Notes: generated by a model not told the origin, from the sequence alone. A stretch of DNA of 64,000 bases from JAIOQJ01 sp963718635 (GCA_963718635.1 OY970367.1:4898001-4962000); one strand, 5' to 3'; positions 40,146 through 49,143 are shown, numbered from the stretch's first letter. Numbers and translations are program-made.

Positions 40146-41140
40146 CGGAGCCCATTTGGTGCAGGACCGGGCACATAAAGCACACGCTTTGGCGATTTGC
40201 CCACTTCAACTCGGGCAACCGTTTCGCGGGTGAGAGTGTCAATGACGGCCACGGAATCGCCGATCCGCTCGCTAATGTAGCAGCGCTTGCCATCGGGCGA
40301 AAAGCACATCCAATAGCCGCCGCCTTTCATGACGATGGTGGCTGCCTGTTTGGGCGGCATTGTCGTGATATCGAAGACGTAGGTGCGGTCGCGATAGACA
40401 TCGCACATCCACAATTCCTTGCCGTCGGGAGTCAGTCCGATGCCGTGGCTGCGGCTGTTGCGGCGCACGAGTTCCGCGGGAACGTCGGCTTCGACGCGAT
40501 GGATCACCCGCCGCTTTTCCACGTCGGCAATCTCGAAGCCAATCAAGGTATCGACGTTGGCATAGAGGAACTTTTCGTCTTTTGACAGTACAATGGGTCT
40601 AGGCGCGTCTGAGAGCGGGATCTCGCCAACCAGCTTATGGGTGGCCGTATCAGCCAGCAGAACGTGGTACGAGCCTTTGGGCCCTAGAAACATTGTCTTG
40701 CCGTCCGCCGAACAGAGCGTATTGTGTGGCCTACCGCCCGTGGCGATCTTCTTGACCACCTCTCCCTTTTGAGCATCAATGACCCACCAGCTTGCATCGT
40801 CGCAGGGAACGTAAACCAGTCGGCCATCGGGCGTGCAAGCCGGCTGATTCGGTCGTGGCCCGACCTTTAGCCGGCGGGTAACGAGGTCGGTCGCGACGTC
40901 GTACCAAAGCAGTTCGCCCTCTTCGCCGGCCGTATTCTCGATGGTGATGAAAAGCTTTTTGTTGTCGGCAGTGGCGATAAGGCCGTGCGGCTGAGGACCT
41001 ACTTTGACGCTTTGGATAACCTTGTTCGTGGTTGGATCGATCACATGAAGATCGTCCCCTGCCGAATTGGCGACATATAATTTCGATTGCGCAACCGGTT
41101 CGGCGGGCGCCAGAAATAACATAGCTGCTAAAAGAAACAT
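40142..41140 (-). CDS. YVTN-type beta-propeller protein, exported
   Basis: A signal peptide (MFLLAAMLFLAPAEPVAQS) is followed by a seven-bladed propeller with repeated KLYVANSAGDDLHVIDPTTN, KKLFITIENTAGE, GRLVYVPCDDAS and KRCYISERIGDSVAVIDTLT blades. GLTPDGKELWMCDV and FSPDGKRC are the usual turn motifs. Proteins of this kind bind metabolites or partners in the periplasm. The stop overlaps the start of the ABC ATPase, so the two are translated together, but the link is unexplained. GGGAGA precedes ATG 41140. Confidence 0.88.
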   Translation of the reverse strand: MFLLAAMLFLAPAEPVAQSKLYVANSAGDDLHVIDPTTNKVIQSVKVGPQPHGLIATADNKKLFITIENTAGEEGELLWYDVATDLVTRRLKVGPRPNQPACTPDGRLVYVPCDDASWWVIDAQKGEVVKKIATGGRPHNTLCSADGKTMFLGPKGSYHVLLADTATHKLVGEIPLSDAPRPIVLSKDEKFLYANVDTLIGFEIADVEKRRVIHRVEADVPAELVRRNSRSHGIGLTPDGKELWMCDVYRDRTYVFDITTMPPKQAATIVMKGGGYWMCFSPDGKRCYISERIGDSVAVIDTLTRETVARVEVGKSPKRVLYVPGPAPNGLR

Positions 41141-41196
41141 AAAGTCTCCCACAAGGCAATGAAGGCAAACGGCTGCTTTGAGTTTCGAGTTTTCTT

Positions 41197-42642
41197 ATGA
41201 GCGATCCACTGCTGAAAGAAGGGGAGGGTGAAGAGTGCTTACGGCAGATCGTCGAAAGTCTTCGCGATACCGTACTCTGCATCACCAACTGGTCCGCGAC
41301 CGAGCTGATTTACATCAGCCCGGCCTACGAGGAGATTTGGGGACGGACGCGGCAGTCTCTTTTCGAGCAGTTTCCCAAGTGGATCGAAGCCATTCATCCG
41401 GATGATCGAAGTCTGGTGCTGGCCGCGACGAAAGCCGCTACAAGCAGCGGTGAATGCAATATCGAATACCGGATTGTTCGCCCCGATAGTTCCGTACGAT
41501 GGATACGCGGCCGGACTTTTCCTGTTCTCGACCCCGGAGGAAATTTCATTCGGCTGGCGGCAATTGCGGAGGACATCACCGAATGGAAGCGCGTCGAAAG
41601 CGAACTGCGAACGAGCGAAGAACATAATCGGCTCATCTCCGAACTTACAGCCGACTATGCTTATACCGCACGCATCGACCCAAACGGCGAAGTCATTATC
41701 GAGACCACAACCACTGGCTTCAGCCGCGTGACGGGTTATACCCTCGCGGAGTTGAGCGATCACAGCGGCTGGCAAAGTCTGATTCATACCAGCGATCTCT
41801 CCGCCGCTCTGGACGATTATGAAAAGCGCGGCCAGGAAAACCGAAACGAAGGCGAACTGCGCATCGTAACAAAAGGCGGCGCAATTCGCTGGATTCGCTA
41901 TTCTTCGCAACCTTATTGCTCCGGTGCAGCGGGTCGCCACGATCGCCTGGTCGGGGCGGTACAAGACATCACCGAACGCAAAGAAGCCGAGATTCGCTTG
42001 CGGGAGCTATCGCGGCGGTTGCTCAACGTTCAGGAGCAGGAACGCCGCCATCTGGCGCGTGAACTCCACGATGAGATCGGCCAATATCTGACCGCGCTGA
42101 GCCTCAATCTGGAGGCAATGGCCAACGCCGGCGCCTCTGAAACAGCCAGCGGCCTTAAACGAGCCCAGGACCTGGTGCGCGACCTTTCCTCGCAAGTGCG
42201 CGATCTTTCGCTGCGCCTAAGGCCCACGATGTTGGATGACCTTGGCCTGCTACCCGCGCTGCTGTGGCTTGTCGATCCCGCTGCCACCCGGACACGCCTG
42301 CGAATTAACTTTGAACACTCCGGGCTCGGCCGTCGGCTGGGGACCAGCGTCGAGACCGCTGCCTACCGCATCGTGCAAGAAGCTTTGACCAACGTGGCCC
42401 GCCATGCCGGCGTCGAGGAAGCAACCGTACGCGCTTGGCTTGAAGAGGGCATTCTTCATCTCGCCATCCAAGATCAGGGCCGGGGATTTCGCGTCGACGA
42501 TCACTCAGGACGGCGATGCTCGGCCGGCCTATCGGGAATGAAAGAGCGCGCTGCATTATTGCATGGCCACCTTAACGTTGAATCGAGTCCGGGGTCTGGC
42601 ACGCGTGTCACGGCCGCCCTCCCCCTTTCCTTCGATCAGTAG
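41197..42642 (+). CDS. PAS-domain sensor histidine kinase, NarL type
   Basis: A cytoplasmic two-component kinase: two PAS/PAC domains (about 15-135 and 140-265), then a HisKA_3 dimerisation domain with the phosphoacceptor His291 in RRHLARELHDEIGQYLTAL, and a HATPase domain with VQEALTNVARHA (N box) and DQGRGF (G1). There is no transmembrane segment, so it senses an internal signal. It lies 8 bp before its cognate response regulator. The start at ATG 41197 is immediately upstream of a plausible PAS domain, and the upstream gene is divergent. Confidence 0.95.
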   Translation: MSDPLLKEGEGEECLRQIVESLRDTVLCITNWSATELIYISPAYEEIWGRTRQSLFEQFPKWIEAIHPDDRSLVLAATKAATSSGECNIEYRIVRPDSSVRWIRGRTFPVLDPGGNFIRLAAIAEDITEWKRVESELRTSEEHNRLISELTADYAYTARIDPNGEVIIETTTTGFSRVTGYTLAELSDHSGWQSLIHTSDLSAALDDYEKRGQENRNEGELRIVTKGGAIRWIRYSSQPYCSGAAGRHDRLVGAVQDITERKEAEIRLRELSRRLLNVQEQERRHLARELHDEIGQYLTALSLNLEAMANAGASETASGLKRAQDLVRDLSSQVRDLSLRLRPTMLDDLGLLPALLWLVDPAATRTRLRINFEHSGLGRRLGTSVETAAYRIVQEALTNVARHAGVEEATVRAWLEEGILHLAIQDQGRGFRVDDHSGRRCSAGLSGMKERAALLHGHLNVESSPGSGTRVTAALPLSFDQ

Positions 42643-42650
42643 GAAGCCCT

Positions 42651-43298
42651 ATGAAATTGCGCCTGGTTATTGTGGACGATCATCAGATTGTGCGGCAAGG
42701 GTTGCTCGCTGTTTTACGTAACGAGATCGGTTTCGAAATCGTCGGCGAGGCATCAGATGGCCTAACCGGTTTACGACTGGTCGAGCGGCTCAAGCCCGAT
42801 GTTCTGGTACTCGATCTCATGCTTTCCGGTCTTGGCGGCTTGGAAGTCACGCGACGGGTGGCTCAACGCTTCTCGGTGACGCGTGTCGTCATCCTGTCCA
42901 TGCATGCCGACGTCGCCTACGTTGCCGAGGCTTTCCGAGCCGGCGCCATCGGCTATGTATTAAAGGACGAAGGGGCGCAGCAGTTGGCCCAGGCGATCCG
43001 TGAAGGAGCAGCGGGCCGGCGCTACATCAGCCCTTCCATTCCTGAAGAATCGCTAAGGCTTTATGAGCAGTGCGCCTTGGACGACGGCGCCGACGCCTTG
43101 CACGCTCTGACCCATCGCGAACGCGAAGTGTTGCAATCGACGGCCGATGGCCTAAGCGGCGGCGAGATCGCGCAACGGCTTTTCATCAGCCCGCGCACCG
43201 TCGAAACCCATCGGGCCAATCTGATGCGCAAACTCGGCCTGCGCAACCAAAAAGAGATGGTTCGTTTTGCCGTGGAACGCGGGTTAAGCAAAGGTTAG
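42651..43298 (+). CDS. NarL/FixJ-family response regulator
   Basis: A receiver domain with the acidic pair DD (9-10), phosphoacceptor Asp55 (VLVLDLMLSG), conserved Ser/Lys (VILSM, LKDEG) and a C-terminal LuxR-type HTH (LTHREREVLQSTADGLSGGE...SPRTVETHRANLMRKLGL). The partner kinase is directly upstream with an 8-bp gap. Target genes are not evident. 215 aa, intact. Confidence 0.95.
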   Translation: MKLRLVIVDDHQIVRQGLLAVLRNEIGFEIVGEASDGLTGLRLVERLKPDVLVLDLMLSGLGGLEVTRRVAQRFSVTRVVILSMHADVAYVAEAFRAGAIGYVLKDEGAQQLAQAIREGAAGRRYISPSIPEESLRLYEQCALDDGADALHALTHREREVLQSTADGLSGGEIAQRLFISPRTVETHRANLMRKLGLRNQKEMVRFAVERGLSKG

Positions 43299-43539
43299 CG
43301 GCGAGCCTCAGGCAAGCATGCCTTCGAACAATAATTCTTCGCTCGAATTCAGTATTTTTACTGATGGTTATGCAAAACCATTTTGTCGATACTCTTCTTA
43401 GGAGGTTGGTACTGTCTCGAGTTGACTGGGCGACAGCTCTTGGCTTGCTGACCTCCTTTTTTCATTTCTCGCTTCTAAAACAACATCAACTCAGTAACGT
43501 AACACACAAGCTGGGTGGAGCGTTTGATCATTCATTGAT

Positions 43540-43765
43540 TCCGCAATCCGAGCTCCGCATTCCGAATTTCCCCACCCGTTTTCCCACGATTTTCTCGGGA
43601 GAGCCCTTCGGGAAATATTTCCCGAAGGGCTCTCCCGTTGTGGGGACAGGCCTCCCGGCCTGTCGTGTCTATTTTGGTTCGAACGTGTTACTCGACGCTC
43701 ATGCGTCGATTAGCATACATACCAGCTTAGGCGCGCCAAAAATCGAAATCCTTTTTTTGCGGTGC
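43540..43765. repeat. Repeat island with family A copy 7 (40-bp perfect palindrome)
   Basis: TTCCGCAATCCGAGCTCCGC-type sequence (43540-43572) precedes the box GTTTTCCCACGATTTTCTCG (43578-43597) and a 40-nt perfect palindrome (43597-43636) centred on GGAAATATTTCC. A CAGGCCTCCCGGCCTG hairpin follows. CATACCAGCTTAGGCGCGC (about 43720) is a direct repeat of 56440. The 43299-43853 gap contains no gene. Confidence 0.9.
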
Positions 43766-43853
43766 ATGTCAGATAAGTACAAATAGCGCCACTGGTCGAA
43801 CCCGATACAATAACCCGACCGCGCCTCGATTGTAGCTTTTGGAGGTCTACGCT

Positions 43854-44084
43854 ATGCGCGAGCGAATTTCGGTCAATGCCCTCATCCATTTCGGCAAGCC
43901 CTGCGTATTGGGTACCCGAATCCCCGTGCAGAGCGTTCTTGAACTGTTGCGAGATGGCGTTCCCACCTCTGAAGTGTACAAGGACTATTTCCCCGATTTA
44001 ATTCCGGATGACGTGAAGGCATGTGTCCAATACGCCATTGACCTAGTTGCGGTGGAAGAGATTCATCTGGCGGAGTCGGCATGA
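43854..44084 (+). CDS. DUF433-family antitoxin
   Basis: A small protein (76 aa) of the DUF433 fold, a winged-helix-like antitoxin: RISVNALIHFGKPCVLGTRIPVQSVLELL with the G-TRI-V signature, and EVYKDYFPDLIPDDVKACVQYAID. It binds DNA and neutralises a DUF5615 PIN-like partner, which follows with a 4-nt ATGA overlap. GGAGG lies 9 nt before ATG 43854. Autoregulation by the pair is usual but not demonstrated here. Confidence 0.9.
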   Translation: MRERISVNALIHFGKPCVLGTRIPVQSVLELLRDGVPTSEVYKDYFPDLIPDDVKACVQYAIDLVAVEEIHLAESA

Positions 44085-44476
44085 AATTTTTAGCCGACCA
44101 AGATGTTTACGCCATCACGGTGGAGTTCTTGCGCAGCCTGGGCCATGAAGTGCAAACCGCATCGGAACGGCGTCTTTCGCAAGCTGCCGATGCGGAGCTA
44201 CTTGAACTTGCTCGTGCCGAAGGGCGAGTCATGGTGACACGCGATCGAGACTATGGCGGGTTGGTCTTCGTCTAATCATCGGGCGCCGGCGTGATTTATC
44301 TCCGGGTGCTGCCCTCGACGCTACGGGCTGTACACGACGAACTGGCCCGCGTGTTGTCGCTTCACAGTGAAGCCGAGTTGCTCGGATCGTTCGTCGTCGT
44401 CGAGCCAGGCGGGCACCGGATGCGACGGCCGAGTACGGCCAATCGAACGTCCGGAACACTAACAGCCAGCGGGTAA
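44081..44476 (+). pseudogene. DUF5615 PIN-like toxin, broken by an in-frame TAA
   Basis: The N-terminal half is typical: MKFLADQDVYAITVEFLRSL, QAADAELLELARAEGRVMVT, RDRDYGGLVFV. A TAA at 44273-44275 stops it at 64 residues. The same frame, without any shift, continues with SSGAGVIYLRVLPSTLRAVHDELARVL to 44476, which is the missing C-terminal half of the family (about 115 aa). A single C-to-T change (CAA to TAA) would explain it. The acidic PIN-like residues are upstream of the stop. The toxin is probably inactive, in contrast to its intact antitoxin. Confidence 0.8.
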
Positions 44477-44490
44477 TAAGCAACAAAACA

Positions 44491-45267
44491 TCACAATCGC
44501 CTGCCCGCAGACCTAAGGCGCTCGTCAACCCAAGCTGTCTGCTCGTCGCTGAGCGAGCCGGGCGGAGGCTGAGAATAATCGACCAAGTCGTCGTAGCCGA
44601 TGATGTCGTAAATGGTGCTAAGCGCACGTTGTAGGTCGAGTTTGGCATCGGGATCGCCCGGCAAAAGGGGAATCGGCACTTCCGGCAGCGGTTGTTCCAG
44701 CGCGATCGGCCAGACCTCCACGTCTTTGCGGCGTTCCGCTCGGCTCAAGAAAACGAAATAAGGCGTTGATGGCAAAGGGCGGCCTGTTGGAAACCTTGCT
44801 CCCGCGCGCAGCAAATCGATTTCAATTAGATGGGCGGGACTCGAAAGAATCTCAAACCGCTTGCCCATGTAATCTTCGCGACCGGAACCTTGTTTGTTTG
44901 TCGGCGAAAGAACTTCAATGCAGGCCACGAGTCTGCGCCCGGCCACGTCGCGAATCTCAACACTCACATGCGGAATCGGCTCCGGCGTATCGGCCGGAAG
45001 AACCAAAGGCGCCGCCGCCACAGCGGTAATTGTGGCATTACTCGGCGAACGCGGTGCAAATACAATTATATCGGGAAAGCATCCTGGGCCCGATAACTCA
45101 CTCTCATTCGGCCCGGCAAGAATAACTCGGCGCGTGCTGAGAGCCACATATTTCGGCCGCAACTTCGGCGCAAGCTGCCGTGCAATCTCCGCGCAAAGAT
45201 CCGTGTGGACTGCCATCCACAGATCGCCTTCCAAATAGGGGTCCATTCCAGGAAAGGGGTTGGGCAT
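44491..45267 (-). CDS. DUF4058-family protein
   Basis: 258 aa with the DUF4058 pattern: MPNPFPGMDPYLEGDLWMAV at the N-terminus, FPDIIVF, the central strand VACIEVLSPTNKQGSGREDY with the E-V-LSP-NK signature, and EIDLLRAGARFP followed by a Pro-rich C-terminus ending in YSQPPPGSLSDEQTAWVDER. The signature resembles the Uma2/PD-(D/E)XK 'E-V-LSPS' strand, so a nuclease-like fold is possible. Function unknown; the family is common in planctomycetes and cyanobacteria. 5' of the gene is a 32-bp gap to the DUF4276-like gene. Confidence 0.88.
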   Translation of the reverse strand: MPNPFPGMDPYLEGDLWMAVHTDLCAEIARQLAPKLRPKYVALSTRRVILAGPNESELSGPGCFPDIIVFAPRSPSNATITAVAAAPLVLPADTPEPIPHVSVEIRDVAGRRLVACIEVLSPTNKQGSGREDYMGKRFEILSSPAHLIEIDLLRAGARFPTGRPLPSTPYFVFLSRAERRKDVEVWPIALEQPLPEVPIPLLPGDPDAKLDLQRALSTIYDIIGYDDLVDYSQPPPGSLSDEQTAWVDERLRSAGRRL

Positions 45268-45299
45268 TATAACTCCTCGTTTTTAGCGTTGCCACTTTC

Positions 45300-45905
45300 T
45301 CACTCTAATTTCGCTCCAGTCATCTTCTCTTCGAAGCGTCTGAAGGTCGCGCACTTGCGTAAACGATTCAATGCCGTCAGGCAGTTTGCCAGTGCATCGG
45401 CGAATTGCACGTCGACATATGTCTTCCCCGCCAGTTTGCGAAACAACGTCGTCATTAGGCCCTTTGGATTGGGCTGGCGATCAGGGTTCTTTTGTTTTGG
45501 CACGCGGACGGGCCGAGTCGGTGTTGAAAGGACACACTCCAACATCTTATGTTCGAATAACAGCCAAGACTCGAACTCGCGCTCGATGCAGACCAGATAG
45601 GCGTTGTCTACAGGAACCTTGGCCGTCTGCAATTCGGCAAGGATTTTCTGCCGGTCGTTGTGCCAGCACAATGCTTCTCCCAACTTAGGCCAGGCGGGGC
45701 GCTCGTCCCAAAGAATCACGACGCGTTTGCAGCCGGCCTTGAGCAGATTAGCCGTTACCGTCCCGCATTGCTCCAGGAGATTTTTCTTGTTGTCCATCGG
45801 CACGATTTCAACGCTGAGATTGACGGCAAACAACTGACAAATTTTGCGGCAGAGAATGACTTCCAGCCCCGCGCGGCCGCATTCGACCAGCAAGCCGACT
45901 TTCAT
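45300..45905 (-). CDS. DUF4276-like protein, probable Toprim-fold effector
   Basis: 201 aa, starting MKVGLLVECGRAGLEVILCR. The pattern 'LLVE' near the N-terminus, RVVILWDERPAWP, and CIEREFESWLLFEHKML resembles DUF4276, a family I recall as Toprim-like. It is translated directly after an AAA ATPase (TAATG overlap), as in several two-gene defence modules. The usual role would be a nuclease or effector unleashed by the ATPase. This is inference from the layout; the fold assignment needs a profile search. Confidence 0.6.
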   Translation of the reverse strand: MKVGLLVECGRAGLEVILCRKICQLFAVNLSVEIVPMDNKKNLLEQCGTVTANLLKAGCKRVVILWDERPAWPKLGEALCWHNDRQKILAELQTAKVPVDNAYLVCIEREFESWLLFEHKMLECVLSTPTRPVRVPKQKNPDRQPNPKGLMTTLFRKLAGKTYVDVQFADALANCLTALNRLRKCATFRRFEEKMTGAKLE

Positions 45906-47080
45906 TACTTGTCCCCCTTCGTCAAGCGCCCCATCGTATAGAGACGGCCTGGCGAAAACGACTTCGACCATTCCTTGAGCCCCTCGGCATCCGGCCTCCG
46001 GAAGACCGGTTGCCCGTCCTCGCGTTCGACAACCATGATATGCGAAAGGTCCAGTAGATCGAGCAGGTAGGGCGAATGCGTCGTTAGAATAACTTGAGTA
46101 GTGCCCGCCGTAATCGCAGCGCGAATCTCTTCCACGAGCAAATGCAGCGTCCGCGGATCGAGCCCGTTTTCAATTTCTTCGACCACCAGCAACGCCGGCG
46201 GGTTGGGATGCCGTAAACAGGCAAGCAAGGCAACGATGCGAAGGGTGCCCGTGGAGAGCAGCCAGCCCGGCACCTCGTAGGCTTCTTCTTTCAGCTTCAA
46301 ATAAAACGCCCGTTCCAACTCCGACGTAAGACTCGGCTGCAAATCTTTCGCATACGGCAACACATAGCGCAACGCTTCGAGAATGCCTTCGAAAGCATTC
46401 AGATCAAGCGTGCGTATTTCGTTCAGATATTCCGCCACGTTGGAACCATCGCGCGCCAGCGCGACCGTCTTCGTCGCCCGTTGCTGCGGCGCCGGCTGGC
46501 CCATCCGCTCGGGATTGAGCATTAGGAATTGCCAGCTATCGAATGGAATCCAAGACGTTTGTTCCAGAATCGACCGGCCCGCTCCATGCTGGGCAAGTTC
46601 GAAAATGGGCGGCCGTGCTGCCCGTTCACCCTCGAAACTCACTTGTCCCTTATCGTTCCGCTTCCAGTGTTTAACATCTTTCGCACTGGTGCGGATGCAA
46701 TCTTCACGAACAATTGAGAGCGAGTTGTTCCCCGGACCAAGTGCGATCGACTCCTCAAACTTAAGGCCAACCTGCCCGCGTTCCCATTCGACGGCGAACT
46801 TCATCGAGCCGTTTGCGGAAGAGTGCCTCCGGCGTCCGTTCAGCAGCGGCGGTTCAACAACTTTGTTCAAGACATGCTCGAAACCGCGCCACCGGCCGAA
46901 GGCCGCATCGACGCCCGTCAAAACAACGTCTCGAAACGTCTCCAACGCTTCCGTGAAGCTGCTCTTGCCAACGCCATTGTTGCCAATAAACGCCGTTAAC
47001 CAACCAAATTCTAAGCGCCGACTATCGCGAATCGCTTTGAAATTCTGAACGCGAAAACTGTGCAAGGGTGGTGTTTTCAT
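45905..47080 (-). CDS. AAA-family (AAA_21/OLD-like) ATPase
   Basis: 391 aa ABC/SMC-like ATPase. VQNFKAIRDSRRLEFGWLTA leads into Walker A GNNGVGKSS (33-41). A long insertion follows, then the signature-like LLSTGTLRIVALLACLRHP, Walker B ALLVVEEIENGLDPR and the switch histidine TTHSPYLLDLL. This architecture is that of OLD-type and abortive-infection ATPases such as those in PARIS- or Septu-like systems. The partner gene overlaps by one base (TAATG). Defence is the leading hypothesis, given the accessory surroundings. Confidence 0.85.
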   Translation of the reverse strand: MKTPPLHSFRVQNFKAIRDSRRLEFGWLTAFIGNNGVGKSSFTEALETFRDVVLTGVDAAFGRWRGFEHVLNKVVEPPLLNGRRRHSSANGSMKFAVEWERGQVGLKFEESIALGPGNNSLSIVREDCIRTSAKDVKHWKRNDKGQVSFEGERAARPPIFELAQHGAGRSILEQTSWIPFDSWQFLMLNPERMGQPAPQQRATKTVALARDGSNVAEYLNEIRTLDLNAFEGILEALRYVLPYAKDLQPSLTSELERAFYLKLKEEAYEVPGWLLSTGTLRIVALLACLRHPNPPALLVVEEIENGLDPRTLHLLVEEIRAAITAGTTQVILTTHSPYLLDLLDLSHIMVVEREDGQPVFRRPDAEGLKEWSKSFSPGRLYTMGRLTKGDK

Positions 47081-47306
47081 GGGTTTGAGTCTAGGGCCGT
47101 TTGGTCAAACGTGAATGGCGTTTGGCTGGCCTCCGCGATACTGTTTTATGATCTACCTGCGATGGCGACGGACGAAATGTACGGAAGCAGACAGAACAGA
47201 CAAGCGACACAGCTAATAACATTGATCTCCAAAGTGTTTCTAGGCTCTGCGCTTTGCCCGCCCCGGCAGTCGTGTCATGCATTGAAGGAACAGAATTCAT
47301 TCAGTC

Positions 47307-48032
47307 GTGAGGCTCGCTAGCGGAAATTTGAGCGAGCGTTTTCTTAACGGGGCGTTGGCTCGCCTGCGGGTCTTGCGTCTCATTGAATTAAAGTCGAGTC
47401 TCTACAGCTCCCAGTGGAACGACCATTGGCCTTCCTTACAAAAATGGCGGCAATCGCGGCAGTTGAATGCGCGTCATAAAGAAGTTGCAACTTTCGCTGC
47501 GCTTCGTGGCGCGTGCGTCACACTGGCCGAAGGAATTGGCGGGATCAAGCACGGTGCCAAACCGGTCGTGCTTCCAATGGATCGCATCCCAGCGATTCAG
47601 GTGGCCGCTATCGAGTGGTTTACCGCAGTTACGACTGTCATCGGCCCAGCTATGGAGAACCGGACGCAATCGTTGGCATCTGCTTCATCGGTGATGGCCG
47701 CAATTGGAGCGATGGGCCATGACTTAGTCGAGATCGCAGATGCTAGTCAACGCGCAGCAAGCTGCTCACGCCTTATCGGACAACTGCGCACAGTCCGATG
47801 GGAAAAAGGCAAAGCGTGGGAAGGAATCGCGGGCAAGTTCACCCCAAAAGGAAAATTCTCAACTTCAGGGGCAAAAGACGCTGCCTACGCTATTTACAGT
47901 GCGCTAAGCGATCAATCTTCTTCCGGTTACGGACGAATCCGTGAAGTCGACACCAGAATACCGACGGCCGCCAAAGTGTCTGAAAGCGCAGCTTCGTCTT
48001 CGAAAACGGGTGAAGTAGCGCCCACAATTTAG
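47307..48032 (+). CDS. DndB/DGQHR-like protein, apparently lacking its N-terminal half
   Basis: 241 aa in AT-richer DNA. The stretch LNARHKEVATFAALRGACVT, then AAIEWFTAVTTVIGPA, VMAAIGAMGHDLVEI and LRTVRWEKGKAWEGIAGKFT, recalls the C-terminal half of DndB/DGQHR proteins. The N-terminal DGQHR motif itself is not found upstream in any frame, so this could be a truncated remnant or a diverged family. The GTG start at 47307 has no convincing ribosome-binding site. The 47081-47306 gap has nothing clear. Confidence 0.4.
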   Translation: MRLASGNLSERFLNGALARLRVLRLIELKSSLYSSQWNDHWPSLQKWRQSRQLNARHKEVATFAALRGACVTLAEGIGGIKHGAKPVVLPMDRIPAIQVAAIEWFTAVTTVIGPAMENRTQSLASASSVMAAIGAMGHDLVEIADASQRAASCSRLIGQLRTVRWEKGKAWEGIAGKFTPKGKFSTSGAKDAAYAIYSALSDQSSSGYGRIREVDTRIPTAAKVSESAASSSKTGEVAPTI

Positions 48033-48127
48033 CAATCCTGAAAAGCATCACACTTATTCTGGAAGTAACGCTGCTAGATTCAGATGCGATTGGCCTGAGT
48101 TTTGATCGTACGAAATCAGGGGATAAG

Positions 48128-48349
48128 ATGGTCGTGCTCAACAAAGGACAAATAAATGAGGCTGTACTCCGGATTGTTCTCGAATCAGAAGTTTACGGCT
48201 CAGAGTATTTCAATGACTACGAATGCATAAGCGAGATAATCGCTGGAAGCAAACGTCTTTTAAACAACGCCATTAATGAGGTCGCCAAGGATGGCGTCGC
48301 ACGTCGCGTCTCAATTGTAATCGTGCCCAAGGCTCAACTACGACTTTGA
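48128..48349 (+). CDS. Small hypothetical protein in the accessory island
   Basis: 73 aa (MVVLNKGQINEAVLRIVLES...), not recognised, with mixed helix and strand predicted by eye and low GC. GGGG lies 5 nt upstream of ATG 48128. The next gene starts 11 bp after its stop behind GAGGAG, so the two form a small operon. Confidence 0.5.
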   Translation: MVVLNKGQINEAVLRIVLESEVYGSEYFNDYECISEIIAGSKRLLNNAINEVAKDGVARRVSIVIVPKAQLRL

Positions 48350-48360
48350 GGAGCACACGA

Positions 48361-48969
48361 ATGGACCACCGTGAAGCGCAATTCAACGAGCTTCCTCCCC
48401 TGGATCGAATGATCGTCCAGCAGGTGGACTATGCCCGGTCAAACGGGATCACTGCTTGGGAGATTGAAAATCGTCTACGCCAACAAGTTGGGATCTGCGT
48501 CCATCAGTCGGTTACTGGCAACTTGCGTCATCTTGTCGAACTACAACGGCTACTCAAGTGTCCTCGACAGCGTTTTGTCGCCAAGGAGTGGCGCCATATC
48601 TACGTCTCACCCGCACACTACTCAATCCAAGAACATGGGCAAGTTCAAATTGAGCCGCGACAAACCCGAAGACAACGAACTCAACTTGAGCTGGTTATCC
48701 TGCGACGTAGAATTGCGAATTCGCGGCCAAGGTCATCGTTCCGAAAAATTATGGAGGTCCTGAGCAACAACCCAAGCGGGCTGACATGCCGCGAACTCGA
48801 AAGCGGGCTCGGTCTATCGCACCAGACTGTTTCAGCGCGATTAACTGAATTAGACGTAGCAGGTTACATTGAGAAGACTGGATTAAAGCGCCGAAATCCG
48901 GGACAGCGCAGAGGACTCTCGGTCTATAGAGGGTTACAAACACCACCCGACCTGTTTGAAGCTTTCTGA
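48361..48969 (+). CDS. Winged-helix/HTH protein, putative regulator
   Basis: 202 aa with two HTH-like segments. The N-terminal LDRMIVQQVDYARSNGITAW...EIENRLRQQVG and a C-terminal wHTH (GLTCRELESGLGLSHQTVSARLTELDVAGYIEKTGLKRR, about 140-180) have the 'resolve the wing, then read the operator' pattern of small phage or island regulators. Ribosome-binding site GAGGAG precedes ATG 48361. Targets unknown. Confidence 0.65.
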   Translation: MDHREAQFNELPPLDRMIVQQVDYARSNGITAWEIENRLRQQVGICVHQSVTGNLRHLVELQRLLKCPRQRFVAKEWRHIYVSPAHYSIQEHGQVQIEPRQTRRQRTQLELVILRRRIANSRPRSSFRKIMEVLSNNPSGLTCRELESGLGLSHQTVSARLTELDVAGYIEKTGLKRRNPGQRRGLSVYRGLQTPPDLFEAF

Positions 48970-49010
48970 GTCACAATTTCGATGCAATTTATTCAAGTGC
49001 GAATTTAGGC

Positions 49011-49103
49011 CGGTGAACCTCAGCAGTGTGATGACGGCGCCGTTGTGGGGGAGGGTGTCCATGCCGCCGCTGGCCATGGCGGCGACTCATTGCAGCACTT
49101 CCG
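49011..49103 (-). pseudogene. GntP permease C-terminal fragment, copy 1
   Basis: Reading the minus strand gives VAAMASGGMDTLPHNGAVIT LL, the last helices of GntP-family gluconate permeases, preceded by EVLQ and an in-frame stop. Only about 30 residues remain. The DNA is nearly identical to 50372-50466, so this is a duplicated or copied fragment rather than a gene. Confidence 0.65.
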
Positions 49104-49143
49104 GCGATCTGGTCGAGCAAGATGGTCTATTTCTTCATCACTG

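Noticed and set aside
47060..47320. A plus-strand frame of 86 codons before the DndB-like gene
   Set aside because: No family pattern, atypical composition, and it overlaps the start of the divergent ATPase gene.
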